DNA of 64,000 bases from UBA4417 sp031550085 (GCA_031550085.1 JAVBOY010000001.1:62001-126000), one strand, 5' to 3'; shown: positions 34,256-44,018, counted from the first letter of the stretch. Numbers and translations: made by a program. The notes: generated by a model not told the origin, from the letters alone.

Positions 34256-34603
34256 ATGATTGCAATTATCTACTTAGCAGTTTTCGTTTTACTGATTGCC
34301 GGGATGTGGAAAACATTCGAAAAAGCTGGAAAACCCGGATGGGCAGCTATTATTCCTATTTACAACATCATTGTGTTGTTGGAAATTGTGAAGAAACCAA
34401 CTTGGTGGATTGTTTTGTTCCTGGTTCCGCTTTTCAACATCTACATTGCAATCCTTGTTTATCACCGTTTGTCGTTATCATTCGGAAAAACGGGCGGATT
34501 CACGGCAGGCTTGATTTTCTTGTCTTTTATCTTCTTCCCGCTATTGGGATTTGGAGATGCTCAATACAAAGCGCTTGAGTATAACGAAGGTTTTTCGATG
34601 TAA
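34256..34603 (+). CDS. Small membrane protein, DUF5684-like
   Basis: A 115-residue protein with three hydrophobic segments (about residues 2-16, 28-43 and 50-66) and a fourth at about 80-97. The MWKTFEKAGKPGWAAIIPIYNIIVLLEIVKKPTWW segment is characteristic of the DUF5684 family, often found as short inner-membrane proteins or fused to signal peptidase I; the function is unknown. It stands alone on the plus strand between two minus-strand blocks and ends in a terminator. Confidence 0.8.
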   Translation: MIAIIYLAVFVLLIAGMWKTFEKAGKPGWAAIIPIYNIIVLLEIVKKPTWWIVLFLVPLFNIYIAILVYHRLSLSFGKTGGFTAGLIFLSFIFFPLLGFGDAQYKALEYNEGFSM

Positions 34604-34622
34604 TTTTTACAAAAAGAAATTG

Positions 34623-34653
34623 AAAAAGGCTGTCTGAAAAGGCGGCTTTTTTT
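34623..34653 (+). terminator. Terminator of the DUF5684-like gene
   Basis: AAAAAGGCTGTC and GGCGGCTTTTT pair with two G-U wobbles and one bulged G around a TGAAAA loop, followed by a T-run. Located 19 bp after the stop. Confidence 0.7.
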
Positions 34654-34659
34654 GTTGGC

Positions 34660-36480
34660 TCAAAAAACCAGCATTTGGCAATGAATGCAATCAAATTTTA
34701 AAATTAATTCCTTTCCCTGATATTCCAGAAACAACGGCATTACAACTGTTTTTACGGGTTTTGGCGAATAACGCGTGCAAGCTCCCAGCGAATATTTCAG
34801 GCAATGGCGCGTAAACATCAGCGGCTCGTTTTCAACCGGTTGCTTTTCAAATGAAAAATCAATTCTTTTCACACCGTGCTGCTGGTAAAATGCGACAGCC
34901 AATTGGTTGTGTACATTTCCCAAATAAGTCAGTTCCGTTTGAGGATATAAATGGTAGGTGGGTTCCATTTTTTTTCGGGAAAAGAAATAATTGGCTTGCC
35001 GCAGCTTTTCGAGTTGTTCGATGCCTTGACGGCGCATATCAGCAAGTATAGATGCCGGGATAAAATAGGGTTGCGACGTTTCGATTTCAATTTTTTGGGC
35101 AACAAAATCGGTATTCCCCAATTTCGACAATTGCGTACGAATGGTTTCCATCGTTTTTTCGGGCTGTTGTGCAACGAGTTTTTCTGTTGTTATTTCAATT
35201 GAAACGGCATTCTGATCTTCATCGGTAATTTTCAACAGAAAGCCACCTTGAGAGTCTGAGAAAGAAATGTTTACCCGGATTTTTCGTTCGGCTGTTTTGG
35301 CGGCAGTCAATTGTTTTTCAAACTCCACATCCAAATTGCGGTAAACGTCTGTTCCTTTTTGTATCGAAAGATTTCCCGTGAAAAAAACCGTTTTTCCTTC
35401 CACGCGGTTTGCCCGAAACCCCAAAAACTCGCCCCGGGTGTTCAAAAAACACAAGCCGTCGCCATTGTGGAGCTGTTTTTGCGTATCGATGCAAAGATAA
35501 CGCTCGCCTGTTTCCCTAGCCGTTCCCACGTATTCGCCGATGGATTTGGGGGTATCGAACGAAGTAATTCCGGCATGGCGACCCGTCAAAAAATAGGAAG
35601 TTGCGCCCCGCGAAAAGGTTTTTTCAGGATTCGGGGTAAAGAAAAAAGTGGTTTTTCCAGAAGAGGATTTTTTGTATTTATCCGTTTTTTCAAAAATGGC
35701 GTCCAGTTTTTGCCGGTAAAAAGCAGTAGTATTTTTCACATAATCGGCATCCTTTAAGCGCCCTTCGATTTTGAACGAAGAAATTCCGGCATCTAACAAA
35801 TCGCTCAGATAAGCAGATAAATCCAAATCTTTTAGCGAAAGCAAGTGTTTGTTTTTTACCAAAACAGTTCCATCGGAATCTACTAAATTGTAAGGCAAAC
35901 GGCAATATTGGGCGCATTCGCCACGGTTTGCCGAGCGTTTGCAAAGGGCCTGGCTTATATAGCATTGTCCGCTGTAACTCACGCACAACGCACCGTGCAC
36001 AAAAAATTCCAACGGAACGGTTGTGTTGTCCGAAATGTGTTTGATTTGTTCCAAACTCAATTCTCGGGCCAACACCACTTGTGAAAAGCCTGCTTTTTCG
36101 AGGAATTGTACTTTTTCGAGTGTCCGGTTGTCGGTTTGGGTGCTGGCATGCAACGCGACGGGCGGCAGATCCAGTTGCAAAAGGCCCATATCCTGGATGA
36201 TGATGGCATCCACACCTATGTTATAAAGCTGCCAAATCAACTGGCGGGCTTCTTCCAGTTCCGAATCAGCCAAAATTGTATTCAATGTGGCGTAAACACA
36301 GGCATTGAAGCGGTGCGCATATGCGGTCAATTGCTCCATATCTTGCAACGAATTTCCGGCCGCCGCACGGGCGCCGAATTTGCTTGCGCCCATATACACG
36401 GCATCGGCGCCGTGATTGATGGCAGCCAATCCGCAATCCAAGTTTTTGGCGGGTAAAAGCAATTCTATTTTTCGTTGCAT
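34660..36480 (-). CDS. Peptidase U32 family protein (RlhA/YdcP-like)
   Basis: A 606-residue protein with the U32 TIM-barrel core in the first 300 residues (LLLPAKNLDCGLAAINHGADAVYMG, ASTQTDNRTLEKVQFLEKAGFSQVVLARELSLEQI) and the conserved cysteine cluster Cys166, 173, 180, 189 and 193 (CVSYSGQC ... CKRSANRGECAQYCRLPY). The C-terminal half fits the DUF3656-type extension of E. coli RlhA, which hydroxylates C2501 of 23S rRNA; U32 proteins are now known as Fe-S-dependent RNA-modifying factors rather than proteases. Which RNA position is modified here cannot be read from the sequence. Monocistronic, convergent with the DUF5684-like gene. Confidence 0.85.
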   Translation of the reverse strand: MQRKIELLLPAKNLDCGLAAINHGADAVYMGASKFGARAAAGNSLQDMEQLTAYAHRFNACVYATLNTILADSELEEARQLIWQLYNIGVDAIIIQDMGLLQLDLPPVALHASTQTDNRTLEKVQFLEKAGFSQVVLARELSLEQIKHISDNTTVPLEFFVHGALCVSYSGQCYISQALCKRSANRGECAQYCRLPYNLVDSDGTVLVKNKHLLSLKDLDLSAYLSDLLDAGISSFKIEGRLKDADYVKNTTAFYRQKLDAIFEKTDKYKKSSSGKTTFFFTPNPEKTFSRGATSYFLTGRHAGITSFDTPKSIGEYVGTARETGERYLCIDTQKQLHNGDGLCFLNTRGEFLGFRANRVEGKTVFFTGNLSIQKGTDVYRNLDVEFEKQLTAAKTAERKIRVNISFSDSQGGFLLKITDEDQNAVSIEITTEKLVAQQPEKTMETIRTQLSKLGNTDFVAQKIEIETSQPYFIPASILADMRRQGIEQLEKLRQANYFFSRKKMEPTYHLYPQTELTYLGNVHNQLAVAFYQQHGVKRIDFSFEKQPVENEPLMFTRHCLKYSLGACTRYSPKPVKTVVMPLFLEYQGKELILKFDCIHCQMLVF

Positions 36481-36753
36481 GAGATTTTTCCTTATTTTTT
36501 GAAAAAGAGAATAAGCGGTTCATAGCGTTTTTTCACCACAAAGACACAAGGTGTATACAAAGGGCACAAAGATAATGCATTTGTTTTCATGTAATTGTAT
36601 TCCCTGTTAGGTTAAGGCCGTGCTTTAGGCTTTCCATATTATGCAAGCTAAGCTTGCAAGTGATAAAAGTAATGGGGCAAAGCCGCCGCAGAATAGACAA
36701 AAAAAATCGGACGAAAGCCGCAAAGCCTCGTCCGATTTGATATAAAACAATAA
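36481..36753. repeat. Short gap with CACCACAAAGACACAAGG-type repeat
   Basis: From 36531 the sequence TTTCACCACAAAGACACAAGG ... CAAAGGGCACAAAG (to about 36576) resembles one arm of the palindromic element at 58783-58950. No gene. The pepD terminator occupies the other end. Confidence 0.5.
36704..36738 (-). terminator. Terminator of pepD
   Basis: AAATCGGACGA and TCGTCCGATTT form a perfect 11-bp stem with a 13-base loop, followed on the minus strand by TTTTTTGTC. It begins 15 bp after the pepD stop. Confidence 0.85.
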
Positions 36754-38226
36754 TCAGGCAATTTGTTTTTCAGTTGGGATATTTTTCAAAACTTCCAGCG
36801 TCAATTTCCAAAACATATCAACGGTTTCGATCAATAGGCGTTCGTCGGGCGAATGCGCTCCTTTGATGGTCGGGCCGTAAGAAATCATGTCCATACCGGG
36901 AAATTTTTCACCAATCAAACCGCATTCCAAGCCGGCATGGATGGCCAACACTTTGGGTTCTTTTTTGAAAAGTTTTTGATAACAGTTTCTGGTGATGTCC
37001 AGAATAACGGAATTTGCGTTGGGCGCCCAGCCGGGATAGCCGTCGCCATGAACAACTTTGGCTCCTGCCAATTCAAACACGCTGGTAACCATATTCACCA
37101 CATCGCGTTTGCCTGATTCGCCGCTGCTGCGTTGGCTGGTGGTAATTTCGATTTCGTTGTCACGGAAACGGATGGCCGCCAGATTGGTCGATGTTTCCAC
37201 AAAATTGGGAATTTCAGCCGACATCGCAATGACGCCATGCGGGCAGGCATACAACGAGTTGATCAACCGTAGTTGCGAATCATGGCTCATTACAAAAGCA
37301 GGTTGTTCCGCCGGTTCAACGGTTACTTCCAATTGCGGTTCGTTGATACGGAATTCGGTTTTTACGGTTGTGTTGAATTCTTTTGCCATTTTCAGGAAGT
37401 CGTCCTTGCGGTTTGCAGGCACGACTACTTTTGCAAAAGCTTCGCGGGCAATGGCATTGCGCAAATTGCCGCCCTTCAGTTCAGACAAACGCAGGCCCAA
37501 TTCATTTTGCGCAGCATACAGCAACCGGTTGATGATTTTATTGGCATTTCCCAAACCTTTGTTGATGTCGTCGCCGGAGTGGCCGCCTTTCAAACCGAAT
37601 ACTTTGATCAGGAAGCTTGCGGTATCCGCCGGAACGGCTTCTTTTTGGTAAGCCATGGTAACTACCGAATCTTCACCGCCGGCGCAACCGATAAACAGTT
37701 CGCCTTCATCTTCGGAATCCAGATTCAACAAAATACGGCCTTTCAAAAAATCGGGTTGCAGATTGAACGCACCGGTCAATCCGGTTTCTTCGTCAACGGT
37801 AACTAAAATTTCGAGGGGGCCGTGTTCAATGGTTTTGTCTTCCATCAATGCCAATTGGGCAGCTACACCAATGCCGTCGTCGGCGCCCAAAGTGGTTCCT
37901 TGCGCTTTTACCCATTCATTGGCGATGTAGGGTTTTATCGGATCGTTGTCAAAATCGTGAACGGTGTCGGAATTTTTTTCACAAACCATATCCATATGGC
38001 TTTGCAACACCACGGTTTGGCGATTTTCGTAACCCGGGGTCGCCGGTTTGCGCACCAAGACGTTGCCAATGGCATCTACCTGACATTCTAAATTTAATTT
38101 TTTTGCAACGGAAACAATGTATTCCCGTATTTTTTCTTCTTTTTTGGACGGGCGCGGCACATTGCATATTTCGGCAAAGTAACGCCAAAGTAGTTCGGGC
38201 TGTAAGCCTTTTAGTATATTTTCCAT
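36754..38226 (-). CDS. pepD: Aminoacyl-histidine dipeptidase (M20 family)
   Basis: A 490-residue M20C metallopeptidase that cleaves Xaa-His dipeptides and other small dipeptides in the cytosol. Zinc-site elements are visible: H77-M-D79 in VLQSHMDMVCEK, D116-D117 in TTLGADDGIGVA, and E146-E147 in VTVDEETGLTGA. The C-terminal lobe has AIHAGLECGLIGEKFPGMDMISYGPTIKGAHSPDER. Length matches the family. It lies after hutU on the same strand with an 85-bp gap, and may feed histidine into degradation; that link is inference. Confidence 0.94.
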   Translation of the reverse strand: MENILKGLQPELLWRYFAEICNVPRPSKKEEKIREYIVSVAKKLNLECQVDAIGNVLVRKPATPGYENRQTVVLQSHMDMVCEKNSDTVHDFDNDPIKPYIANEWVKAQGTTLGADDGIGVAAQLALMEDKTIEHGPLEILVTVDEETGLTGAFNLQPDFLKGRILLNLDSEDEGELFIGCAGGEDSVVTMAYQKEAVPADTASFLIKVFGLKGGHSGDDINKGLGNANKIINRLLYAAQNELGLRLSELKGGNLRNAIAREAFAKVVVPANRKDDFLKMAKEFNTTVKTEFRINEPQLEVTVEPAEQPAFVMSHDSQLRLINSLYACPHGVIAMSAEIPNFVETSTNLAAIRFRDNEIEITTSQRSSGESGKRDVVNMVTSVFELAGAKVVHGDGYPGWAPNANSVILDITRNCYQKLFKKEPKVLAIHAGLECGLIGEKFPGMDMISYGPTIKGAHSPDERLLIETVDMFWKLTLEVLKNIPTEKQIA

Positions 38227-38312
38227 AACACTTTGTTTTTTAATGAATTATTCTTTATTAGACCAGATTGCAGGATTTGCATGTTAATCCGATTCGGTCA
38301 ATTTTTTCCAAA

Positions 38313-40310
38313 TTAAAATAAATTGTCCAGCGTTGTATCGTCAACCAAATTGGGCAAGGTTACTTTCAAACGTGGTTCGGTTTGCATGGCTTGCCGGATG
38401 GCAAATAGTGCTCCATCGTTTCGCGCCCACGAACGGCGTGCAATGCCATTGTTCACATCCCAGTGCAACATGCGGCGCAGCTTTTCATCGGCTTCATCGC
38501 TTCCGTCGAGCAGCATTCCGAATCCGCCGTTGATGACTTCTCCCCAGCCGACACCGCCGCCATTGTGGATGGAAACCCAGGTAGCGCCACGGAAGCTATC
38601 TCCGATGACATTTTGGATCGCCATATCGGCGGTAAACGAGGAACCGTCGTAAATATTGGATGTTTCGCGGAAAGGCGAATCGGTTCCCGATACATCATGG
38701 TGATCGCGTCCTAAGACAACGGGGGCTTTCAGTTTGCCTTCTCGAATGGCTTTGTTGAATGCGGCGGCAATTTCGGTACGTCCTTGCGCATCGGCATACA
38801 AAATGCGGGCTTGTGAACCGACCACCAGCTTGTTTTCTTTGGCTTCGCGAATCCAGCGGATGTTGTCGCGCATTTGTTGGGTAATTTCCTGAGGCGCTTT
38901 TTGGGCTAGTTGTTCCAAAACCTGCATAGCCAGATTATCGGTTGTGTCCAAATCGGCAGGATCGCCCGAAGTGCAAACCCAACGGAATGGCCCGAATCCG
39001 TAGTCAAAACACATGGGCCCCATGATGTCCTGAACATACGAATTGTATTTAAAGGTGCCGTCGGGCTTCATGACATCGGCTCCGGCACGGCTCGATTCGA
39101 GCAGGAAGGCATTCCCGTAATCGAAGAAATACATGCCTTTGGCTGCCAGTTTGTTGATCGCGGCCACGTGGCGGCGCAGGGTTTCTTGTACTTTTTCGCG
39201 GAATTTTTCGGGTTGGTGCGCCATCATTTCGTTGGCTTCTTCAAAGGAAATTCCGGCAGGATAATAGCCACCTGCCCAAGGGTTGTGGAGCGAAGTTTGA
39301 TCAGAACCCAACTCTACGGCAATGTTTTCTTGTTCCAGGCGTTCCCATAAATCCACTATATTTCCCTGATAGGCAATGGAAACGACTTCTTTTTGTTCTT
39401 TTGCTTTGCGGATGCGGGGCATGAGTTTGTCCAAGTCGTCGAAAACTTCATCGACCCAGCCTTGCGAATGGCGCGTATGAACGGCTTTGGGGTTTACTTC
39501 GGCAACGACACCCACTGCACCGGCTATCACGGCAGCTTTGGGTTGTGCGCCCGACATGCCGCCCAATCCGGAAGTAACAAAGAGTTTGCCTGCTAACGAA
39601 CCGTCGGAAGCAATTTTGCGCCCGGCATTCATCACGGTAATAGTGGTTCCGTGTACAATGCCTTGCGGGCCGATGTACATATACGAACCGGCGGTCATTT
39701 GTCCGTATTGGGTAACTCCCAAGGCATTGAAGCGTTCCCAATCGTCCGGCTTGGAATAGTTCGGAATCATCATGCCGTTGGTAACTACCACGCGCGGGGC
39801 ATTTTTATGCGAAGGAAACAGACCCAGCGGATGTCCGCTGTACATGACCAGCGTTTGCTCGTCGGTCATTTCGGCTAGGTATTTCATGACCAAACGGTAT
39901 TGCGCCCAGTTTTGAAACACGGCACCATTGCCGCCATAGGTTATCAACTCGTGGGGATGTTGGGCTACAGCATGATCCAAATTGTTTTGAATCATCAGCA
40001 TAATGGCCGCGGCTTGCTTGCTTTGGCAGGGGTATTCGTCGATGGGGCGTGCAAAAATTTGATAGGACGGACGGAAACGGTACATGTAAATGCGTCCGTA
40101 TTTCTTTAGTTCTTCGGCAAATTCGGGAGCCAACACGGCATGGTGTTTTTTATCGAAATAGCGAAGGGCATTGCGGATGGCTAATTTTTTTTCTTCTTTC
40201 GATAGGATGTCTTTCCGGACCGGAGCGTGATTCACGCTGGGGTCGTAAGCGCTCATGGAAGGTAATTGGCCGGGAATGCCTTGAAGTATTTCTTTTTGAA
40301 AATCAGTCAT
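38313..40310 (-). CDS. hutU: Urocanate hydratase
   Basis: A 665-residue enzyme converting urocanate to imidazolone propionate using tightly bound NAD, the second step of histidine degradation. Key segments: ELITYGGNGAVFQNW, the NAD site LFVTSGLGGMSGAQPKAA, CFDYGFGPFRWVCTSGDPADLD with the catalytic cysteine region, and VLGRDHHDVSGTDSPFRET. It is about 100 residues longer than Pseudomonas HutU, through an extended N-terminus, which fits the longer variant found in Bacteroidota. A weak TACTTTTA box lies at 40330-40337. The rest of the pathway, apart from ftcD at 12 kb, is not in the window. Confidence 0.95.
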   Translation of the reverse strand: MTDFQKEILQGIPGQLPSMSAYDPSVNHAPVRKDILSKEEKKLAIRNALRYFDKKHHAVLAPEFAEELKKYGRIYMYRFRPSYQIFARPIDEYPCQSKQAAAIMLMIQNNLDHAVAQHPHELITYGGNGAVFQNWAQYRLVMKYLAEMTDEQTLVMYSGHPLGLFPSHKNAPRVVVTNGMMIPNYSKPDDWERFNALGVTQYGQMTAGSYMYIGPQGIVHGTTITVMNAGRKIASDGSLAGKLFVTSGLGGMSGAQPKAAVIAGAVGVVAEVNPKAVHTRHSQGWVDEVFDDLDKLMPRIRKAKEQKEVVSIAYQGNIVDLWERLEQENIAVELGSDQTSLHNPWAGGYYPAGISFEEANEMMAHQPEKFREKVQETLRRHVAAINKLAAKGMYFFDYGNAFLLESSRAGADVMKPDGTFKYNSYVQDIMGPMCFDYGFGPFRWVCTSGDPADLDTTDNLAMQVLEQLAQKAPQEITQQMRDNIRWIREAKENKLVVGSQARILYADAQGRTEIAAAFNKAIREGKLKAPVVLGRDHHDVSGTDSPFRETSNIYDGSSFTADMAIQNVIGDSFRGATWVSIHNGGGVGWGEVINGGFGMLLDGSDEADEKLRRMLHWDVNNGIARRSWARNDGALFAIRQAMQTEPRLKVTLPNLVDDTTLDNLF

Positions 40311-40765
40311 AATTTATCGGGCGGATGGTTAAAAGTACAAGGTAAGGGTTAAATGAGGAAGCAGGGGAAGTTGGGGAAAGGGTTGTTATGTTAGTTTGAG
40401 CCGAATAGGGTAATTTAATCTAATGTTATTCAATTTTTATTGCATATGGTAATGATTCAAGGTGAACGGTACAAGGTAAAAGAATTGTTGTTCGTTTTTG
40501 TTATTTGTTCCCTCGTTCTGCTTTCTGTTAGAAATTACGCAGATTTACTGAGGTTTCTCTGGGTTCCTCTGAGATTCCAGTAATCATTAAAAACCCATTT
40601 CCAATTTTCCATTTTCAATAAAAAAAAGGTTCGTTGTTCTGTTTTTAAATCTATAACATCCCCGCCCCCACGGGTCCCCCGCAAGCGGGGGATAATCTTC
40701 GGCCCGTTTACTTGTTTACTTATATCAAACCCATTTTCAATGTTCCATTTTTAATTTTCAACTAC
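40311..40765. repeat. Gene-free region with mosaic interspersed repeats
   Basis: No gene. Modules present: TTCAAGGTGAACGGTACAAGG (about 40450-40483), AATTGTTGTTCGTTTTTGTT (40484-40512), an ACGCAGATTTACTGAGG..CCTCTGAG module (about 40534-40580), TTTCCAATTTTCCATTTTCAAT tracts (40590-40620, 40735-40762), and the CCCCCGCAAGCGGGG hairpin module (40656-40694). The GTTGAATTGTTGA tract is missing here. An AATTTAATCTAATGTTATTC..ATTGCATATGG segment near 40410-40448 corresponds to those at 8895 and 11650. Confidence 0.75.
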
Positions 40766-41731
40766 CTACAGTAGTTCTTTTACAATGGCGTCTTCTTTGA
40801 TTCCTTCGGCTTCGGCTTTGTAGTTACGGACAATGCGGTGGCGGAGGATATTTAAGGCAATGGCCTGAACGTCTTCGATATCGGGTGAATATTTTCCGCG
40901 AATGGCGGCATGTGTTTTTGCGCCGAGAATCAGGTATTGGGAAGCGCGCGGGCCTGCACCCCAGGTTAAATAATCGTTTGCCCAGCTGTGTGCGGTTTGG
41001 GCTCCGACGCGTGTGCGTGAAACCAGTTGTACGGCATATTGATATACATTGTCGGGCACGGGAATGCGGCGAATGAGGTCTTGAAAATACTTGATTTCTT
41101 CGGAATGGAGGATGATTTTTAAATCGGTTGTTTGGTTGGAAGTGGTGGTTTTTACGACTTGTATTTCTTCTTCGAACGAGGGGTAATCCAACCAAATATT
41201 GAACATAAAGCGGTCTAACTGGGCTTCGGGAAGCGGATAGGTTCCTTCTTGTTCGATGGGATTTTGGGTAGCCAATACAAAAAACGGCTCGTCCAATTTG
41301 TGGCTCACGCCGGCAACGGTAACGGCTTTTTCCTGCATGGCTTCCAAGAGCGCGCTTTGGGTTTTGGGAGGCGTCCGGTTAATTTCATCGGCAAGAATGA
41401 TGTTGGCAAAAATAGGCCCGCGGATAAATTTGAACTGGCGGCTTTCATCCAGGATCTCGGTACCGATGATATCCGTCGGCATCAAATCGGGTGTAAACTG
41501 AATGCGGCTGTAATTTAATCCCAACACTTTGCTGATGGTATTTACCATCAAGGTTTTCGCCAAGCCGGGCACTCCTACCAACAATCCGTGGCCTTTGCTG
41601 AAGATGGCGATGAGAATGTTGTCTAAAACTTGTTCCTGGCCTATAATTACTTTTCCTATTTCGGATTTTAATTCTCTAAATTTCTGATTGAAAGCGTCTA
41701 ATGCTTCCTTATCTGATTGATATGCGTTCAT
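40766..41731 (-). CDS. MoxR-type AAA+ ATPase
   Basis: A 321-residue AAA+ ATPase. Walker A GVPGLAKT (residues 53-60), Walker B LADEIN with D115-E116, the MoxR segment RTPPKTQSALLEAMQEKAVTV, sensor 1 ATQNPIEQEGTYPLPEAQLDRFMF, and a C-terminal helical domain (GAGPRASQYLILGAKTHAAIRGK). MoxR proteins act as chaperones for maturation of protein complexes, usually next to DUF58 and vWA (Bat) genes. None of these follows here; the downstream DNA is repeat. It comes 52 bp after surA and is probably the last gene of the guaB-PPIase unit. Confidence 0.92.
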   Translation of the reverse strand: MNAYQSDKEALDAFNQKFRELKSEIGKVIIGQEQVLDNILIAIFSKGHGLLVGVPGLAKTLMVNTISKVLGLNYSRIQFTPDLMPTDIIGTEILDESRQFKFIRGPIFANIILADEINRTPPKTQSALLEAMQEKAVTVAGVSHKLDEPFFVLATQNPIEQEGTYPLPEAQLDRFMFNIWLDYPSFEEEIQVVKTTTSNQTTDLKIILHSEEIKYFQDLIRRIPVPDNVYQYAVQLVSRTRVGAQTAHSWANDYLTWGAGPRASQYLILGAKTHAAIRGKYSPDIEDVQAIALNILRHRIVRNYKAEAEGIKEDAIVKELL

Positions 41732-41783
41732 TTGCTGATTTTCTGTATAACAAAACTATATTGAAAAGTTGATACAAAACAAT

Positions 41784-43133
41784 TTATTTCACCCACTTGT
41801 TTTGGAAGGGACAATCTTTGTACTGATCGTCGATCCGGATATACGCTGTTTTTACTTTGGAGTCAATCCATTTATTCACCACACCTTGCTTTTTGGCATC
41901 CAAAGCCCATTCGGTAATTTTTTCGAAATCGTCGTTCAAATTGGCTTTGTGGGGATTGGTACGGACTTTTACCTGGATAATCCGGTAAGCTTGTGTGCGG
42001 CTTTCTTCCGTGTAATAGGGCAACGGACGGGTAATGCCTCCCACTTCAACATCTTTAATGGCGAATGAAATAGCGGGATCGACCTGATCGGCCATAAAAC
42101 GGGTACTTTTTGTTTCGGGGTTAATAAGCATTCCGCCGTTTACTTTACCGGGATCGTCGCTTATTTTGAGGGCTTGTTCAAAGGTGATGGTTTTGTTCTG
42201 GATCAGGTTGGCAATGCTGTCCAAAGTATTTTTGGCTTTGGCCAGATCCAAGGGAGATACTTTGGGTATAATTAAAATGTGGCGCACATTGATGTATTCG
42301 CCTTTGCGCTCAATGAGCTGAAGGATGTGGTAACCAAATGTGGTTTTGATGATATCGGATACTTCGCCTTTGGTTTTGAGGCTGAATGCGGCAGATTCAA
42401 ATTCGGGCGCCAGGCCTGAATTGCGGGTAAAGAGTCCGATTTCTCCTTTTTTAGGCTGGCTTCCAGGGTCTTCGCTATAGAGTAAGGCAAGGGTTTCAAA
42501 ACTTTCTCCTTTTTTGATACGGTCATAGATGCCTCTGATTTTATCTTGTGCTTCTTTCAATGCCTCGGGACTGATGGTCGGGTTTTTTACAATCTGGGCA
42601 AATTCATACTCGGTTGGGATGTTCGGAATGCTGTCCTCAGGTATTTTTGCAAAATATTTTTTGATTTCGGAAGGTGAAACTTTTTCCTGGGAGGTAATTT
42701 TGTCGTACATCATGCGGGAAACAATTTCTTTCCGCAAGGGTTCGCGAAATTCTTCCTTGATTTCGGGAATAGTTTTTTCATAGAATCGTTCCAACTTGTC
42801 TTTGGAACCGAACTGTTCGATGTAATAGCGCATCCTCCGGTCCAACTCTCCATTGATTTGTTCATCGGTGGGAGCTACGGAATCCAACTCGGCTTGGTAA
42901 ACCAGCAGCTTTTGGAACAGGGCTGCTTCCAAAATCGCGCAACGGGTTATTTGGGGATTGTTTTTTACTTCCCTCAGGTATTGTCCTTCAATGTCGGAGA
43001 GCAGTACGGGGTTGTTCCCAACAACGGCTACAATTTCGTCAATTACTTTTTCGGATTGGCGGGGCTGGGCTTTTGCAAAAGTGCCCATGCAAAAAACCGC
43101 TATCAACAACAGGTATTTTCCAATTTTTTCCAT
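41784..43133 (-). CDS. surA: Periplasmic peptidyl-prolyl isomerase, SurA-like
   Basis: A 449-residue protein with signal peptide (MEKIGKYLLLIAVFCMGTFAKAQ), SurA N-terminal chaperone region (VIDEIVAVVGNNPVLLSDIEGQ), a clear parvulin domain at about 175-275 (ETLALLYSEDPGSQPKKGEIGLFTR ... TTFGYHILQLIERKGEY) and a second, weaker one (INVRHILIIPKV ... SDDPGKVNGGML). Known members escort outer-membrane proteins across the periplasm. Third of three consecutive PPIase-type genes. Confidence 0.9.
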   Translation of the reverse strand: MEKIGKYLLLIAVFCMGTFAKAQPRQSEKVIDEIVAVVGNNPVLLSDIEGQYLREVKNNPQITRCAILEAALFQKLLVYQAELDSVAPTDEQINGELDRRMRYYIEQFGSKDKLERFYEKTIPEIKEEFREPLRKEIVSRMMYDKITSQEKVSPSEIKKYFAKIPEDSIPNIPTEYEFAQIVKNPTISPEALKEAQDKIRGIYDRIKKGESFETLALLYSEDPGSQPKKGEIGLFTRNSGLAPEFESAAFSLKTKGEVSDIIKTTFGYHILQLIERKGEYINVRHILIIPKVSPLDLAKAKNTLDSIANLIQNKTITFEQALKISDDPGKVNGGMLINPETKSTRFMADQVDPAISFAIKDVEVGGITRPLPYYTEESRTQAYRIIQVKVRTNPHKANLNDDFEKITEWALDAKKQGVVNKWIDSKVKTAYIRIDDQYKDCPFQNKWVK

Positions 43134-43163
43134 GTATCTGGGTTTCCGTTTTCAGTCTTGGAA

Positions 43164-44015
43164 TTATTTTTCAAAAATTTCGAATTTCTTTTTTTGAAGC
43201 GCTTCCTTAAAAACATCTTCTTCCATTTTGGCAATCAGTTCCGATTTCCGCTTATTCAGGATGATGGCTTTTATGTTTTGCACTTCAAGTTCCATCGGCG
43301 AGAGCCCTTCTTTGACTTTGTATTCCCGGATGTAAACCAAATAGTTGTTTACCGAATCCTGGAATTCATGGTATTTTTTTGTACTTAAAAAAATCTCGGG
43401 GTCTATCGGCAAAGGAATTTTTTGCAGGATGCCTTCCACCGGAAGCCAAGTACTATCCCCAAACCATGCATAGAGTGCATTTTTTGAACTTAACTCTTGG
43501 AGGGTTAATTTGTCGTCGAGTTTGTCGCTTTTGATCAGGGTCCGGATTTTCGGCAAAAGCGGGGAATTTTTCGGTAAAACCAGCATTCTTCCCCGGACAA
43601 TGTTTTCCCGCAATTTAAATTGCGCCTGATTGTCGTTGTAATAGGCTTGTACTTCTTCCGCTTTTACAGTCGTATCCAGTTTTTGGCGAAGTAACTCGAC
43701 TCCATATTGATAAACCAATAATGAATTTTTATATAGTTCCAGCTCTCGCTCAAAGTCCTGTTTCTCAGAAGGCAAGTTCGCTTCTGCCAGTTGAACCAGC
43801 AGTTGCTGATGCACCCATGAGTTGATGTAGGTTTTTATCATTTCCACACTATCTGCCGGCTGGGTTCCTTTGGGTACAATCCCTTTCAGGTCTTCTGCAT
43901 ACAAATATTTATCATTGACGCGGGCAACCGCATTTTCAGCTGCATACTTTTTGGGTAGCCATTTGCAGCTTGTCAATGCAAGGATGAAAATGAATATGCA
44001 AACGTAGCGGCACAT
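43164..44015 (-). CDS. Lipoprotein related to SurA/PpiD N-domain, without a recognisable parvulin domain
   Basis: A 283-residue lipoprotein: hydrophobic N-terminus and lipobox ALTSC with Cys17. It has the opening typical of SurA/PpiD chaperones (AVARVNDKYLYAEDLKGIV, INSWVHQQLLVQLAEANLP, VQAYYNDNQAQFKLRENIVRGRMLVL), but the conserved parvulin GGDLG/FGYH features are missing. It is sandwiched between two genuine PPIases (3 bp after one, 30 bp before the other), so it probably works with them as a membrane-anchored chaperone subunit. Confidence 0.8.
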   Translation of the reverse strand: MCRYVCIFIFILALTSCKWLPKKYAAENAVARVNDKYLYAEDLKGIVPKGTQPADSVEMIKTYINSWVHQQLLVQLAEANLPSEKQDFERELELYKNSLLVYQYGVELLRQKLDTTVKAEEVQAYYNDNQAQFKLRENIVRGRMLVLPKNSPLLPKIRTLIKSDKLDDKLTLQELSSKNALYAWFGDSTWLPVEGILQKIPLPIDPEIFLSTKKYHEFQDSVNNYLVYIREYKVKEGLSPMELEVQNIKAIILNKRKSELIAKMEEDVFKEALQKKKFEIFEK

Positions 44016-44018
44016 AAA

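Noticed and set aside
34074..34265. 63-codon minus-strand frame before the DUF5684-like gene
   Set aside because: No family features, no promoter, and it overlaps the leader of a better-supported gene.
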